32,926 bases of DNA from an uncultured Bacilli bacterium (lineage in GTDB: Bacteria > Bacillota_I > Bacilli_A > RF39 > UBA660): contig CAKOKR010000012.1 of NCBI GenBank assembly GCA_934095965.1, positions 1-32,926 of the forward strand, given 5' to 3'. The stretch's first letter is position 1. Every line of letters starts with the position of its first letter. The translations under genes and the position numbers were made by a program. Of the stretch, positions 1 to 6,909 are shown piece by piece. A model generated the notes under the pieces. It had not been told where the DNA came from, did not search any database, and worked only from the letters and a program-made list of their open reading frames with translations.

Positions 1-2
1 AT

Positions 3-185
3 GAATTAGCTTATAGACAGGCTCAAGGAATATACCAACCAAGTGAATGTGTAATAGTTGGTGATGATAAAAGATTAGATATTGATGTTCCTAAATCACT
101 AGGTTTTAAGACAATATATGTTAACGAAAATGGTGATATAAAAAGGGTTGAGGAGTTATCTCCAAGATTAATAAAAAAGTTGTAG
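3..185 (+). CDS. HAD-superfamily hydrolase, C-terminal fragment (start outside window)
   Basis: Only the last 60 residues are present, in frame from base 3 to a TAG at 183-185. They contain VGDD followed by D and a G-F-K-T-I-Y-V strand. This is the HAD motif IV region, in which acidic residues bind Mg2+ and the following strand closes the Rossmann-like core. The family dephosphorylates small phosphorylated metabolites in the cytoplasm. The substrate cannot be guessed from the tail. A terminator-like hairpin lies 50 bases downstream, so the gene probably ends its operon. Family assignment is fairly safe; subfamily is not. Confidence 0.6.
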   Translation, partial: ELAYRQAQGIYQPSECVIVGDDKRLDIDVPKSLGFKTIYVNENGDIKRVEELSPRLIKKL

Positions 186-234
186 ATATCTACGACACTC
201 GCACCAATTAGTTTATAATATATGGTTTGAGTGC

Positions 235-260
235 TCAATCGAAAATGGTTGATTTTTTTT
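235..260 (+). terminator. Rho-independent terminator after the HAD gene
   Basis: A six-pair stem TCAATC/GGTTGA (one G-U pair, loop of six A-rich bases) is followed directly by eight T residues. Confidence 0.6.
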
Positions 261-362
261 GTACGTTTGATATAGAATATAACCGAAGTCCAAGTATTTA
301 GTATAATAAATAATGTTATAATGAATTTCAAAACAAATCAACAAAAATCTTATAAAGTGTTG

Positions 363-391
363 TTCAACTTTTAAAATCTCTTTGATAAAAT
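363..391 (+). promoter_or_regulatory. Promoter with overlapping dyad, upstream of membrane protein and tetR
   Basis: TTCAAC at 363-368 and TAAAAT at 386-391 are separated by 17 bases. The -35 overlaps a perfect inverted repeat GTTG-TT-CAAC at 359-368, flanked by AAAG and TTTT. A dyad over the promoter of an operon that encodes a TetR repressor fits autoregulation, but the half-sites are short. Confidence 0.4.
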
Positions 392-419
392 AAATATAGA
401 TTTGAAAAGAGGTGAAAAA

Positions 420-761
420 ATGAACACAGATAAAATATATGCAGAACAAATAGCTAATGAATATTCAAAGAAAAAAGAATCAAAAGTTATAGCATTAAAA
501 AAGCTTGATAGAAAAGCAAAAAGACCTGCAGAAATATTTGCATACACAAATGGTACAATTATGGCTTTAATATTTGGTTTTGGTATGTGTTTATCAATGA
601 AAGTAATCGGTAATTCTGTAACTTTGGGTATCATCACAGGTATAATTGGTATAGCAGGTATAAGTATCAATTATCCAATTTATAAAAGAATACTAGAAAA
701 ATCCAAAGAAAAGTATTCATATGATATAATTAAATTAGCAAAAGCAATTTCAGAAAATTAA
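420..761 (+). CDS. Small two-helix membrane protein of unknown function
   Basis: A 113-residue protein. The ATG at 420 is preferred over an in-frame TTG at 402 because AGAGGTG lies just before it. The first 45 residues are charged and Lys-rich. Two hydrophobic segments follow (about residues 45-62 and 65-83, Gly- and Ile-rich), then a charged tail. This is a soluble N-terminus with a membrane hairpin. Similar clostridial proteins carry the name dihydropteridine reductase, which nothing here supports: there is no Rossmann glycine motif. It lies 17 bases before the TetR gene and behind one promoter, so the regulator may control it. Function unknown. Confidence 0.75.
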   Translation: MNTDKIYAEQIANEYSKKKESKVIALKKLDRKAKRPAEIFAYTNGTIMALIFGFGMCLSMKVIGNSVTLGIITGIIGIAGISINYPIYKRILEKSKEKYSYDIIKLAKAISEN

Positions 762-778
762 GAAAGGAAGTGGTATTA

Positions 779-1357
779 ATGAATAAGCAACAAAGCAAGT
801 ATTTTAATACTGCTTCTATTTTTGATGAAGCACTAGTTCTTCTTTTAAAAGATAAAGATATTGAATATATTACAATTAAAGAAATATGCAAAAAAGCCGG
901 AGTAAATCGCAGTACCTTTTACCTTCATTATGAATCTATTGATAATCTACTTAATGAAACACTTGAGTATTTAATTAAAAAACTGGGCAATCATTTTGAT
1001 GAGACTACAAAAGAATTTATTGATAAAATAAATGATAATGATAAAGAAAGTCTTATATTAATAAATGAAAAATATTTAAAACCATATTTGGAGTTTGTAA
1101 AAAGTAATCAAAGTGTTTTTGCTGCATCATTTAAGAATCCTAAGGTATTAAAAAGTGAAGAACAATATAGAGATTTAAAAAAATATATAATTAATCCAAT
1201 ACTAGATAAATATAATATTGAAGAATATAAAAGAAAGTATATAATAGATTTCTATGTGTATGGTATTATGTCAATAATAAAAGAATGGACAATTAATGGG
1301 TGCATTGAAGAAATAGATATTATTATAAAAATTATTATAGAATGTGTAAGACCATAA
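779..1357 (+). CDS. TetR/AcrR-family transcriptional regulator
   Basis: A 192-residue protein starting at the ATG at 779, behind AAGGAAG; the GTG at 770 sits inside that ribosome site. Residues about 30-55 form the TetR helix-turn-helix: T-I-K-E-I-C-K-K-A-G-V-N-R-S-T-F-Y-L-H-Y, with the diagnostic TFYxHY recognition helix. The C-terminal two thirds are helical and would form the ligand-binding and dimer domain, resembling the DhaS-like TetR_C class. The ligand is unknown. It is co-directional with the membrane protein just upstream and probably represses that operon through the dyad at 359-368. No clear terminator follows. Confidence 0.85.
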   Translation: MNKQQSKYFNTASIFDEALVLLLKDKDIEYITIKEICKKAGVNRSTFYLHYESIDNLLNETLEYLIKKLGNHFDETTKEFIDKINDNDKESLILINEKYLKPYLEFVKSNQSVFAASFKNPKVLKSEEQYRDLKKYIINPILDKYNIEEYKRKYIIDFYVYGIMSIIKEWTINGCIEEIDIIIKIIIECVRP

Positions 1358-1460
1358 CAAAAACATACAACAAAGCTGAAAAAATGATAAAAAATTACAA
1401 AAAAAATCAATTTTCACAAATTCATCACAAAACTATCACAGTTGAATAGTAACATGTATA

Positions 1461-1650
1461 TCGGAGGTTGATTAAAGGACCAACACATGATGTTTATTAA
1501 TCATTAACTCTTTTACAAACCTTTCTATAATATAAATTATAGTCTTATAGTTCCTACAATATTAAGTATTAAAGTTTTCTTTTAAATATGTAAACAATAT
1601 AAACAGTGTTGGTACGGAGCCTCCAGGGTGGAATTTATTCCATCTTTTTT
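1461..1650 (+). ncRNA. Rod-shaped structured RNA, 6S-like candidate
   Basis: This interval lies in the gene-free stretch 1358-1817. Its ends pair in a long rod: GGAGG (1463-1467) with CCTCC (1620-1624); ACCAACAC (1479-1486) with GTGTTGGT (1606-1613), eight perfect pairs; TGTTTAT (1491-1497) with ATAAACA (1599-1605), seven perfect pairs; and TTTACA (about 1512-1517) with TGTAAA (1590-1595). An inner hairpin CTATAAT/ATTATAG follows. A terminator closes it. About 190 nt, one rod with internal bubbles and its own terminator fit the shape of 6S RNA, which sequesters sigma-A RNA polymerase. AAACCTTT on the 5' side could template a product RNA. A second 6S candidate exists at 19771-19947, so this one may be a paralog or another family. 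I do not recognise conserved sequence motifs. Confidence 0.5.
1627..1650 (+). terminator. Terminator of the 1461-1650 RNA
   Basis: GGTGGAAT pairs with ATTCCATC around a small loop (one G-U pair) and six T residues follow at 1645-1650. Confidence 0.75.
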
Positions 1651-1677
1651 CTTGGTTAAATTTATCAAACTAATGTA

Positions 1678-1707
1678 TTGACAACAATAACATTTGTATG
1701 GTATTAT
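1678..1707 (+). promoter_or_regulatory. Promoter P1 of the ireB operon
   Basis: TTGACA at 1678-1683 and TATTAT at 1702-1707 are separated by 18 bases. The transcript would have a leader of about 100 bases before ireB. Confidence 0.6.
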
Positions 1708-1755
1708 AGATGCATTCCAAAAGAAGATTTTAAAAGTTTGTTAAGGCTGATAATA

Positions 1756-1784
1756 TTTACATTTAACTAAATACATGGTACAAT
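1756..1784 (+). promoter_or_regulatory. Promoter P2 of the ireB operon
   Basis: TTTACA at 1756-1761 and TACAAT at 1779-1784, spacer 17, with a TG two bases before the -10. It lies in tandem with P1 and gives a short leader for ireB. Confidence 0.6.
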
Positions 1785-1817
1785 ATTAACGGATTAAAAT
1801 ATGAAAGGGTGGTTACG

Positions 1818-2063
1818 ATGGATAACAAAACAACAATCTTCAATGTACTTGAGTTACGTCAAGAACTAATACTTATGACTTTAAACGAAGTAATCGAAGC
1901 ATTAGAATTTAAAGGATATAATGCAACTAATCAAATAGTTGGTTATCTTTTATCAGGAGATAGCAAATATATCACAACATTTGAAGATGCTAGAAAGAAA
2001 ATTTGTGCATTTGATCGAAGTGAAATCCTAAGAGCAATCATAAATGGGTACTTGGGAAAATGA
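1818..2063 (+). CDS. ireB: IreB family regulatory phosphoprotein
   Basis: An 81-residue protein starting at the ATG at 1818; the in-frame GTG at 1809 overlaps the AAAGGGTGG ribosome site. The core G-Y-N-A-T-N-Q-I-V-G-Y-L-L-S-G-D followed by A-R-x-x-I is the IreB (DUF965, YrzL) signature. In Enterococcus faecalis IreB is a small dimer phosphorylated by the PASTA kinase IreK and affects cephalosporin resistance, so it links to cell-envelope control. N-terminal Thr and Asn residues are present where phosphorylation is known in the family, but the exact sites are not provable here. The stop overlaps the ruvX start (ATGA), indicating translational coupling. The alaS gene that precedes ireB in B. 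subtilis is absent. Confidence 0.93.
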   Translation: MDNKTTIFNVLELRQELILMTLNEVIEALEFKGYNATNQIVGYLLSGDSKYITTFEDARKKICAFDRSEILRAIINGYLGK

Positions 2064-2485
2064 AAAGATATATAGGTTTAGATTTAGGTACAACTTCACT
2101 TGGAGTTGCTATAACTGATAAGACAAATACACTAGTAAGTCCATTAAAATTAATTAAATTTAAAAGAGAAGATTATGATTATGCACTAAATGAGTTAATT
2201 AAAATAGCTGAAGAAAAAGGTGTAACAGACTTTGTTTTAGGTCTTCCAAAAAATATGGATAATACCCTAGGTTTTGCATCGCAAAGGAGTCTTAATTTCA
2301 AAACAAAGCTTGAAGAAAAAAATTTTAATGTTTATCTTGAAGATGAAAGATTAACCACCGTCGAAGCATTAAATATTATGAAAAATAATGGTGTAAAAAA
2401 TATAAAAGAAAAGGAAAAAACTGATATCCTATCAGCAGTATTGATACTTGAATCGTTTTTAAAGAGGGAAAAATATGATAAATAA
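2060..2485 (+). CDS. ruvX: RuvX/YqgF family RNase H-fold nuclease
   Basis: A 141-residue protein, the usual length. It opens with Y-I-G-L-D-L-G-T-T-S-L-G-V-A, the first RNase H-fold strand with its catalytic Asp. LGLPKNMDNTLG and YLEDERLTTVEA are the two other family motifs (the E of EDERLTT and a late Asp, D in KEKTDILSA, complete the acidic site). The family is assigned to Holliday junction resolution and, in E. coli, to 16S rRNA 5' end maturation. It overlaps ireB by four bases and the next gene by eleven, so the three are co-translated. Confidence 0.92.
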   Translation: MKRYIGLDLGTTSLGVAITDKTNTLVSPLKLIKFKREDYDYALNELIKIAEEKGVTDFVLGLPKNMDNTLGFASQRSLNFKTKLEEKNFNVYLEDERLTTVEALNIMKNNGVKNIKEKEKTDILSAVLILESFLKREKYDK

Positions 2486-2738
2486 ATTAGTAATTGATAA
2501 TAAAAAGAAAGATATATATAAACCATTATTAAAAATAAAAACTGATAATGAAGAATATATTATTTATACAAAAAATGAACAAAATAAACTCGGAGATACA
2601 ATTTGTTATGTATCAAGTTACAGTTTTAATGATGGAACACAAAGACTAGAAAAAATTGATGATGTAACCCTAGAAATGTTAGATAATATATTTATGCAAG
2701 TAGAAAATTTAGTAAATAAAAAGGAAAGTAGTGATTAG
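2475..2738 (+). CDS. DUF1292 (YrzB-like) protein
   Basis: An 87-residue acidic protein. It has the DUF1292 layout: an N-terminal strand pair ending in E-Y-I-I-Y-T-K, a central strand (ICYVSSYSF) and a C-terminal helix. The family always sits between ruvX and mltG in Bacilli, and that synteny is the main support. Function is unknown. Start at 2475 is set by AGAGGGA inside the end of ruvX. Confidence 0.75.
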   Translation: MINKLVIDNKKKDIYKPLLKIKTDNEEYIIYTKNEQNKLGDTICYVSSYSFNDGTQRLEKIDDVTLEMLDNIFMQVENLVNKKESSD

Positions 2739-2740
2739 TG

Positions 2741-3799
2741 ATGAAGAAAGAAAGAAATAAAAAAATAATAATTATAATAAGTTCTATTGTTGGATCAATC
2801 CTTGTTTTAGTACTTCTATTTATGTTTTTATTATCACCAGTAGGTAAAAGTAATAAAATAGTAAATTTTGAAATTAAAAAAGGTGAAAAAACTGAAGTTA
2901 TTGTAGGAAATTTAAAAAGTGCAGGATTAATACGCAGTAAGTATGCATCACTAGTATACATGATTCTAACTAACAATAAAAACCTCCAAGCAGGTTCTTA
3001 TGAACTATCAAAAGATATGTCTGCAACAGATATTATTAAAGCAATTAATGATGGAAATATTAAAGAAGTTAAAAAACCTAGTGTTAAGATAACTTTTAAA
3101 GAAGGTACAACACTTAAAAACTATATTAAACAAATTAGTGAAGAAACAAATATAGATTATAATGAAGCAATAAAGAAAATAAATGATGAAGCTTTCTTAA
3201 AAGGTTTAATAGCTGATTATTGGTTCTTAACACCAGATATTCTAAATACTGATATATATTACCCACTTGAAGGATATTTATTTCCAAATAGTTATGAGTT
3301 TTATAAAGAAACAACCATTGAAGATGTGGTGAAAAAAATATTAAATGAAACAAAGAAAAAATTAGATCCATTAAAAGAACAATTAGAAAGTAATAAATAT
3401 AGCATTCATGAGCTTTTAACTATTGCATCAATTGCTGAAAAAGAAGCAAATTCTTATGATGATAGAACTAAAGTAACACAAGTAATTTATAAAAGATTAG
3501 ATTTAAATATGGCACTAGGAATGGATGTTACAAGTTACTATGGTGTTCAAAAAGAAATGACGGAAACTATCACAAAACTTGACTTAAATGACAAAAACCC
3601 TTATAATACTAGAGTTACTTCATTTATTGGGCTTCCTGTAGGTCCTATCTGTAATCCTAGTATTGATAGTATTAAAGCAAGCTTAAATCCTGCTGATACA
3701 GACTATGTATACTTTGTAGCAGATGTAGCAACAGGCAATGTTTATTTTGCAACTGATGAAAAAGGTTTCAATGAACTAGTAACAAAATATATAAAGTAA
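2741..3799 (+). CDS. mltG: Endolytic murein transglycosylase MltG
   Basis: A 352-residue protein. Residues about 9-32 are one membrane helix preceded by a Lys/Arg-rich tail, so the catalytic part is outside the membrane. A LysM-like segment (about 45-110) is followed by the YceG domain. Y-P-L-E-G-Y-L-F-P-N-S-Y, the catalytic I-A-S-I-A-E-K-E-A (Glu near residue 233), V-I-Y-K-R-L and Y-N-T-R are family landmarks. MltG cuts nascent glycan strands and so sets peptidoglycan chain length. The ATG at 2741 is chosen; a GTG at 2738 overlaps the preceding stop. It is co-transcribed with ireB and trmR, as in Bacillus. Confidence 0.93.
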   Translation: MKKERNKKIIIIISSIVGSILVLVLLFMFLLSPVGKSNKIVNFEIKKGEKTEVIVGNLKSAGLIRSKYASLVYMILTNNKNLQAGSYELSKDMSATDIIKAINDGNIKEVKKPSVKITFKEGTTLKNYIKQISEETNIDYNEAIKKINDEAFLKGLIADYWFLTPDILNTDIYYPLEGYLFPNSYEFYKETTIEDVVKKILNETKKKLDPLKEQLESNKYSIHELLTIASIAEKEANSYDDRTKVTQVIYKRLDLNMALGMDVTSYYGVQKEMTETITKLDLNDKNPYNTRVTSFIGLPVGPICNPSIDSIKASLNPADTDYVYFVADVATGNVYFATDEKGFNELVTKYIK

Positions 3800-3809
3800 G
3801 GTGAGAATT

Positions 3810-4403
3810 ATGAAAGAAAACATAATGGAAATGGAAAAATATGCAGCGGAAAATAATGTTCCAATAATTGAAAAAGATTCAATAGCATTTATTATGAAGT
3901 ATATTAAGAAAAATAATATTAAAAATGTTTTAGAAATTGGAAGTGCAATAGGATATTCAACAATACTTATGGCTTCATCCAATCAAGATACTATCGTTAC
4001 CACAATTGAAAGAGATGAAACAAGATACATGGAATGTTTAAAAAATGTAAAAAAATGTGGTATGGAAAAGAAAATTAATGTTGTCTATCAAGATGCATTA
4101 GAACTTAATTTATCGGAAGATTTAAAATATGATTTAATATTTATTGATGCAGCAAAAGGACAATATATTAAATTTTTTGAAAAATATAAGAATTTCTTAA
4201 ATCCAAATGGAACAATAATCACTGATAATATTAAATTTCATGGTTATGTAGGGCAATCAAGTAAACTAGACAAAGGCAATTTAAAAAGTCTTGTGGAAAA
4301 AATCGAAAAATATATTGAATTTTTAAAAACAAATCCCGAATTCGATACCAAATTTTATGATATAGGTGACGGGCTTTCTGTAAGTACTTGGAAAAATGAA
4401 TAA
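3810..4403 (+). CDS. trmR: tRNA 5-hydroxyuridine O-methyltransferase, TrmR-like
   Basis: A 197-residue class I SAM methyltransferase of the O-methyltransferase_3 type. V-L-E-I-G-S-A-I-G-Y-S-T (about residues 48-60) is motif I for SAM. L-I-F-I-D-A-A-K-G-Q-Y holds the catalytic, metal-binding Asp. T-I-I-T-D-N-I-K-F is the second acidic site. B. subtilis TrmR (YrrM) methylates ho5U34 of tRNA to mo5U, widening wobble decoding. The product call rests on order: mltG, this gene, then two U32 proteins, exactly as yrrL-M-N-O. The GTG at 3801 is the ribosome site (TAAGGTGAG), so the ATG at 3810 is used. It overlaps the next gene by eight bases. Confidence 0.85.
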   Translation: MKENIMEMEKYAAENNVPIIEKDSIAFIMKYIKKNNIKNVLEIGSAIGYSTILMASSNQDTIVTTIERDETRYMECLKNVKKCGMEKKINVVYQDALELNLSEDLKYDLIFIDAAKGQYIKFFEKYKNFLNPNGTIITDNIKFHGYVGQSSKLDKGNLKSLVEKIEKYIEFLKTNPEFDTKFYDIGDGLSVSTWKNE

Positions 4404-5157
4404 ACTAGTTACGGTAACAAACAAAGAAATAATAAGTAAATTAAATAAAGAGGATGTAACAAAAGTTTATCCTCTTAGATTTTTTTCCGTAGGATACGAA
4501 GAATATTTTGATATATCTGAAATAGATGATTTTTGCCTTATAAATAGAATTTTAACAGATGATGATTTAGATAAATTAGAAAAAATTTTAAAATCAAGTA
4601 AAATAAAAGGAATATTATTTGATGATTTAGGTGTACTAGATGTAATAAAAGATTTAAATATAATTAAAATATTTATTGGAGATCATATTAACAATAATGC
4701 ATCATCCATTAATTATTATCTAGATTATGTTGATAGTATAGTAGTATCAACTGATCTTTCATTTGATGAAATAGAATATATTACAGAGCATGTTAAAAAA
4801 GATGTAGTTATTTATGCATTTGGTCTAAAAGCATTAATGTATTCAAGACGTAATTTACTTCGTAATTATGAAGAGTATTATAACTTTGAAAAAGATAATG
4901 AAATAGATTCTAAAATAAATGATAAACATTTTAAAATTATAGAATCAGATTTTGGTACAAGGATTTATGCATATCCATTTTACTATGATGAAAGATTAAA
5001 AGAGTTAGATCATGTTTTATATAATTGGTATGATGTAAATACTCTTGATAATAATAAAATAATAGAAGTATTAAATGATAATTTTAGCAATATTGAAGTA
5101 AGTAATGTATTTCTTGATAAAAAAAGTGTATTTAAGGTAGGTGATTTAGATGCCTGA
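4396..5157 (+). CDS. Degenerate U32 peptidase-like protein (TrhP1/YrrN position)
   Basis: A 253-residue protein, shorter than the roughly 300 residues of B. subtilis YrrN. Weak similarity to U32 proteins shows in D-S-I-V-V-S-T-D-L and A-F-G-L-K-A-L-M-Y-S-R-R-N-L-L-R-N-Y, which matches the family's G-x-x-P/L-x-x-Y-S-R-R-x-L-L-x-N-Y. The four-Cys cluster of the active partner is absent; the only Cys is near residue 47. In Bacillus YrrN and YrrO (TrhP1/TrhP2) act in hydroxylation of U34 to ho5U. Here this would be a non-catalytic or structural partner of the next gene, with which it overlaps by eight bases. Family moderately sure; role inferred from context. Confidence 0.6.
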   Translation: MNKLVTVTNKEIISKLNKEDVTKVYPLRFFSVGYEEYFDISEIDDFCLINRILTDDDLDKLEKILKSSKIKGILFDDLGVLDVIKDLNIIKIFIGDHINNNASSINYYLDYVDSIVVSTDLSFDEIEYITEHVKKDVVIYAFGLKALMYSRRNLLRNYEEYYNFEKDNEIDSKINDKHFKIIESDFGTRIYAYPFYYDERLKELDHVLYNWYDVNTLDNNKIIEVLNDNFSNIEVSNVFLDKKSVFKVGDLDA

Positions 5158-6337
5158 GTTACTTGCACCAGCTGGTGATATTGAAAAAATGAAGTTTGCA
5201 TATCTTTATGGAGCAGATGCAATTTATTGTGGAGGACAAAATTATTCTCTCAGGGCAAATGCTAAAAACTTTACTCTTGAAGAATTAAAAGAAGCTGTTA
5301 ATTATGCTCACAGTGTAAATAAAAAAATATATGTAACAGTAAATATTGTCTTTCATGATGAAAATTTAGATGGTTTAAAAGAATATCTAATTTATTTAGA
5401 TAAAATAAATATAGATGGAATAATTGCAAGTGATATAACAGTCATAAAATTAGTTCAAAAATTAAAACTTAAATTTAGTGTATGTTTATCTACTCAAGCA
5501 AGCCTTTTAAATAGTAGAGCTGTTAAATTTTGGCAAAATCTTGGAGTTACAAGAGTTGTACCTGCTCGTGAAGCAACTCGTGAAGATTTAAAAAGAATAA
5601 AAGAAACAGGAATTGAAATTGAAACATTTATCCATGGAGCAATGTGTACATCAATTAGTGGCAAATGTGTTTTATCAAATTATGTAACCAATAGAGATTC
5701 TAATCGTGGTGGATGTGCCCAAATATGTCGTTGGGAATTTGAGACTCAAGATAAACCAAATTTAACAATTATGCCAAAGGATTTAAATATGGTTCCCTTT
5801 ATAAAAGAAGAAATTGACATGGGGATTAGTTCGTTTAAAATTGAAGGAAGAATGCGTTCGATTTATTATATTGCAACAGTAATACTTGCATATCGAAAAA
5901 TGATTGATGCAGCAATTAATAATACATTAACTAAAAGTGATGAAGAATATTACTTAAAAGTATTAAATCGATGTGCTAATAGAGAATCAACACCACAATT
6001 TTTTGATAAATTACCAAAAGTTAATGAAGAATATTGGCAAGGTCGAACAGAAATATCAAATCAAGATTTTCTAGGTCTAGTATTAGATTATAACGAAGAA
6101 ACAAAAGAAGCAACAATTGAAGTAAGAAATTATTTTAAAAAAGGTGATGAAGTTCAATTTATTGGACCAAATATAGAAACATTTAACTATACAATTAATA
6201 CAATATATAATGACCAAGATGAAATAATTGATATCTGTAGACATCCAAAAAGTATAATCAAAATAAAAGTTTTAAAAAAATTAAACAAATTTGATATGAT
6301 GAGATTAAAAATATTTGACAAAAGTTCAAATTTATAG
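5150..6337 (+). CDS. U32 family tRNA U34 hydroxylation protein, TrhP2-like
   Basis: A 395-residue protein opening with P-E-L-L-A-P-A-G-D, the U32 start motif. Residues 163-193 carry C166, C173, C189 and C193 within A-M-C-T-S-I-S-G-K-C and R-G-G-C-A-Q-I-C-R-W, the iron-sulfur cluster ligands of the family. F-K-I-E-G-R-M-R-S (about 224-232) is the U32 signature. U32 proteins TrhP, RlhA and UbiU/V act with prephenate-dependent or oxygen-independent hydroxylation rather than proteolysis. Order after trmR points to ho5U34 formation in tRNA. The last 80 residues form a beta-barrel-like domain typical of the longer YrrO type. The udk gene that follows in Bacillus is missing; greA follows directly. 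Confidence 0.88.
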   Translation: MPELLAPAGDIEKMKFAYLYGADAIYCGGQNYSLRANAKNFTLEELKEAVNYAHSVNKKIYVTVNIVFHDENLDGLKEYLIYLDKINIDGIIASDITVIKLVQKLKLKFSVCLSTQASLLNSRAVKFWQNLGVTRVVPAREATREDLKRIKETGIEIETFIHGAMCTSISGKCVLSNYVTNRDSNRGGCAQICRWEFETQDKPNLTIMPKDLNMVPFIKEEIDMGISSFKIEGRMRSIYYIATVILAYRKMIDAAINNTLTKSDEEYYLKVLNRCANRESTPQFFDKLPKVNEEYWQGRTEISNQDFLGLVLDYNEETKEATIEVRNYFKKGDEVQFIGPNIETFNYTINTIYNDQDEIIDICRHPKSIIKIKVLKKLNKFDMMRLKIFDKSSNL

Positions 6338-6343
6338 TATGAT
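6315..6343 (+). promoter_or_regulatory. greA promoter
   Basis: TTGACA at 6315-6320 and TATGAT at 6338-6343 with a 17-base spacer. The -35 lies inside the end of the U32 gene and the -10 starts directly after its stop, so greA can be expressed apart from the operon. Confidence 0.75.
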
Positions 6344-6383
6344 TATGAACTGTAAATTGAAATAAAAAAGGAGATTGAAATTT

Positions 6384-6851
6384 ATGAAAAAAGAAAATAC
6401 ATTTATAATGACAGCAGAAGGTTTTCTAGAAGCTGAACAAGAACTAAATGAACTTAAAAACGTTCGTCGTCCAGAAGTTATTAAGGCTCTAAAAGAAGCA
6501 AGAGCTCTAGGAGATTTATCTGAAAATGCTGATTATGATGCAGCTAGAAATGAACAAGCTATAATTGAAGCAAAGATTCAAGAACTAGAATATAAACTTG
6601 AACATGCTCAAATTATTGATAATAAAAACAAATCAGCAATCAACTTAGGTTCAACAGTAACTATTGAATATGATGATGGTGAAGAAGAAGAATACAAAAT
6701 TGTTGGTTCTATGGAAGCAGACCCATTTGATAATAAAATATCAAATGAATCACCTTTAGGAATAGCTTTACTAAATCACAAGGTTAATGAAGAAGTAAAT
6801 GTTGAAAGTCCAAATGGTGGATATACAATAAAGATTAAAAAAATCGCATAA
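6384..6851 (+). CDS. greA: Transcription elongation factor GreA
   Basis: A 155-residue protein of normal length. Residues about 5-75 are the N-terminal coiled coil, with A-L-G-D-L-S-E-N-A-D-Y-D-A-A-R at its tip. The acidic D and E there enter the RNA polymerase secondary channel and stimulate cleavage of backtracked RNA. The C-terminal half is the FKBP-like domain with S-P-L-G-I-A-L-L. The ATG at 6384 is preceded by AAAGGAG; a TTG at 6375 is in frame but too close to that site. Confidence 0.95.
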   Translation: MKKENTFIMTAEGFLEAEQELNELKNVRRPEVIKALKEARALGDLSENADYDAARNEQAIIEAKIQELEYKLEHAQIIDNKNKSAINLGSTVTIEYDDGEEEEYKIVGSMEADPFDNKISNESPLGIALLNHKVNEEVNVESPNGGYTIKIKKIA

Positions 6852-6855
6852 ATTC

Positions 6856-6884
6856 TTGTAAAAAAACAATTTGTATATTATAAT
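6856..6884 (+). promoter_or_regulatory. tig promoter
   Basis: TTGTAA at 6856-6861 and a consensus TATAAT at 6879-6884 with a 17-base spacer, 26 bases before the trigger factor start. Confidence 0.75.
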
Positions 6885-6909
6885 ATAACAAACGAAAGAA
6901 GGAAAAATT

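Noticed and set aside
23..331. Minus-strand and other open frames opposite real genes (also at 371-670, 2332-2526, 2692-2976, 12433-12684, 22192-22404, 31619-31912)
   Set aside because: They lie antisense or out of frame to well-supported genes, lack ribosome sites and have composition typical of shadows of AT-rich codons.
1626..1650. AGGGTGGAA before a T tract looked like a T-box antiterminator
   Set aside because: The conserved ACCGCG part of the T-box is absent, no stem I motifs are seen, and the sequence is fully explained as an ordinary terminator stem.
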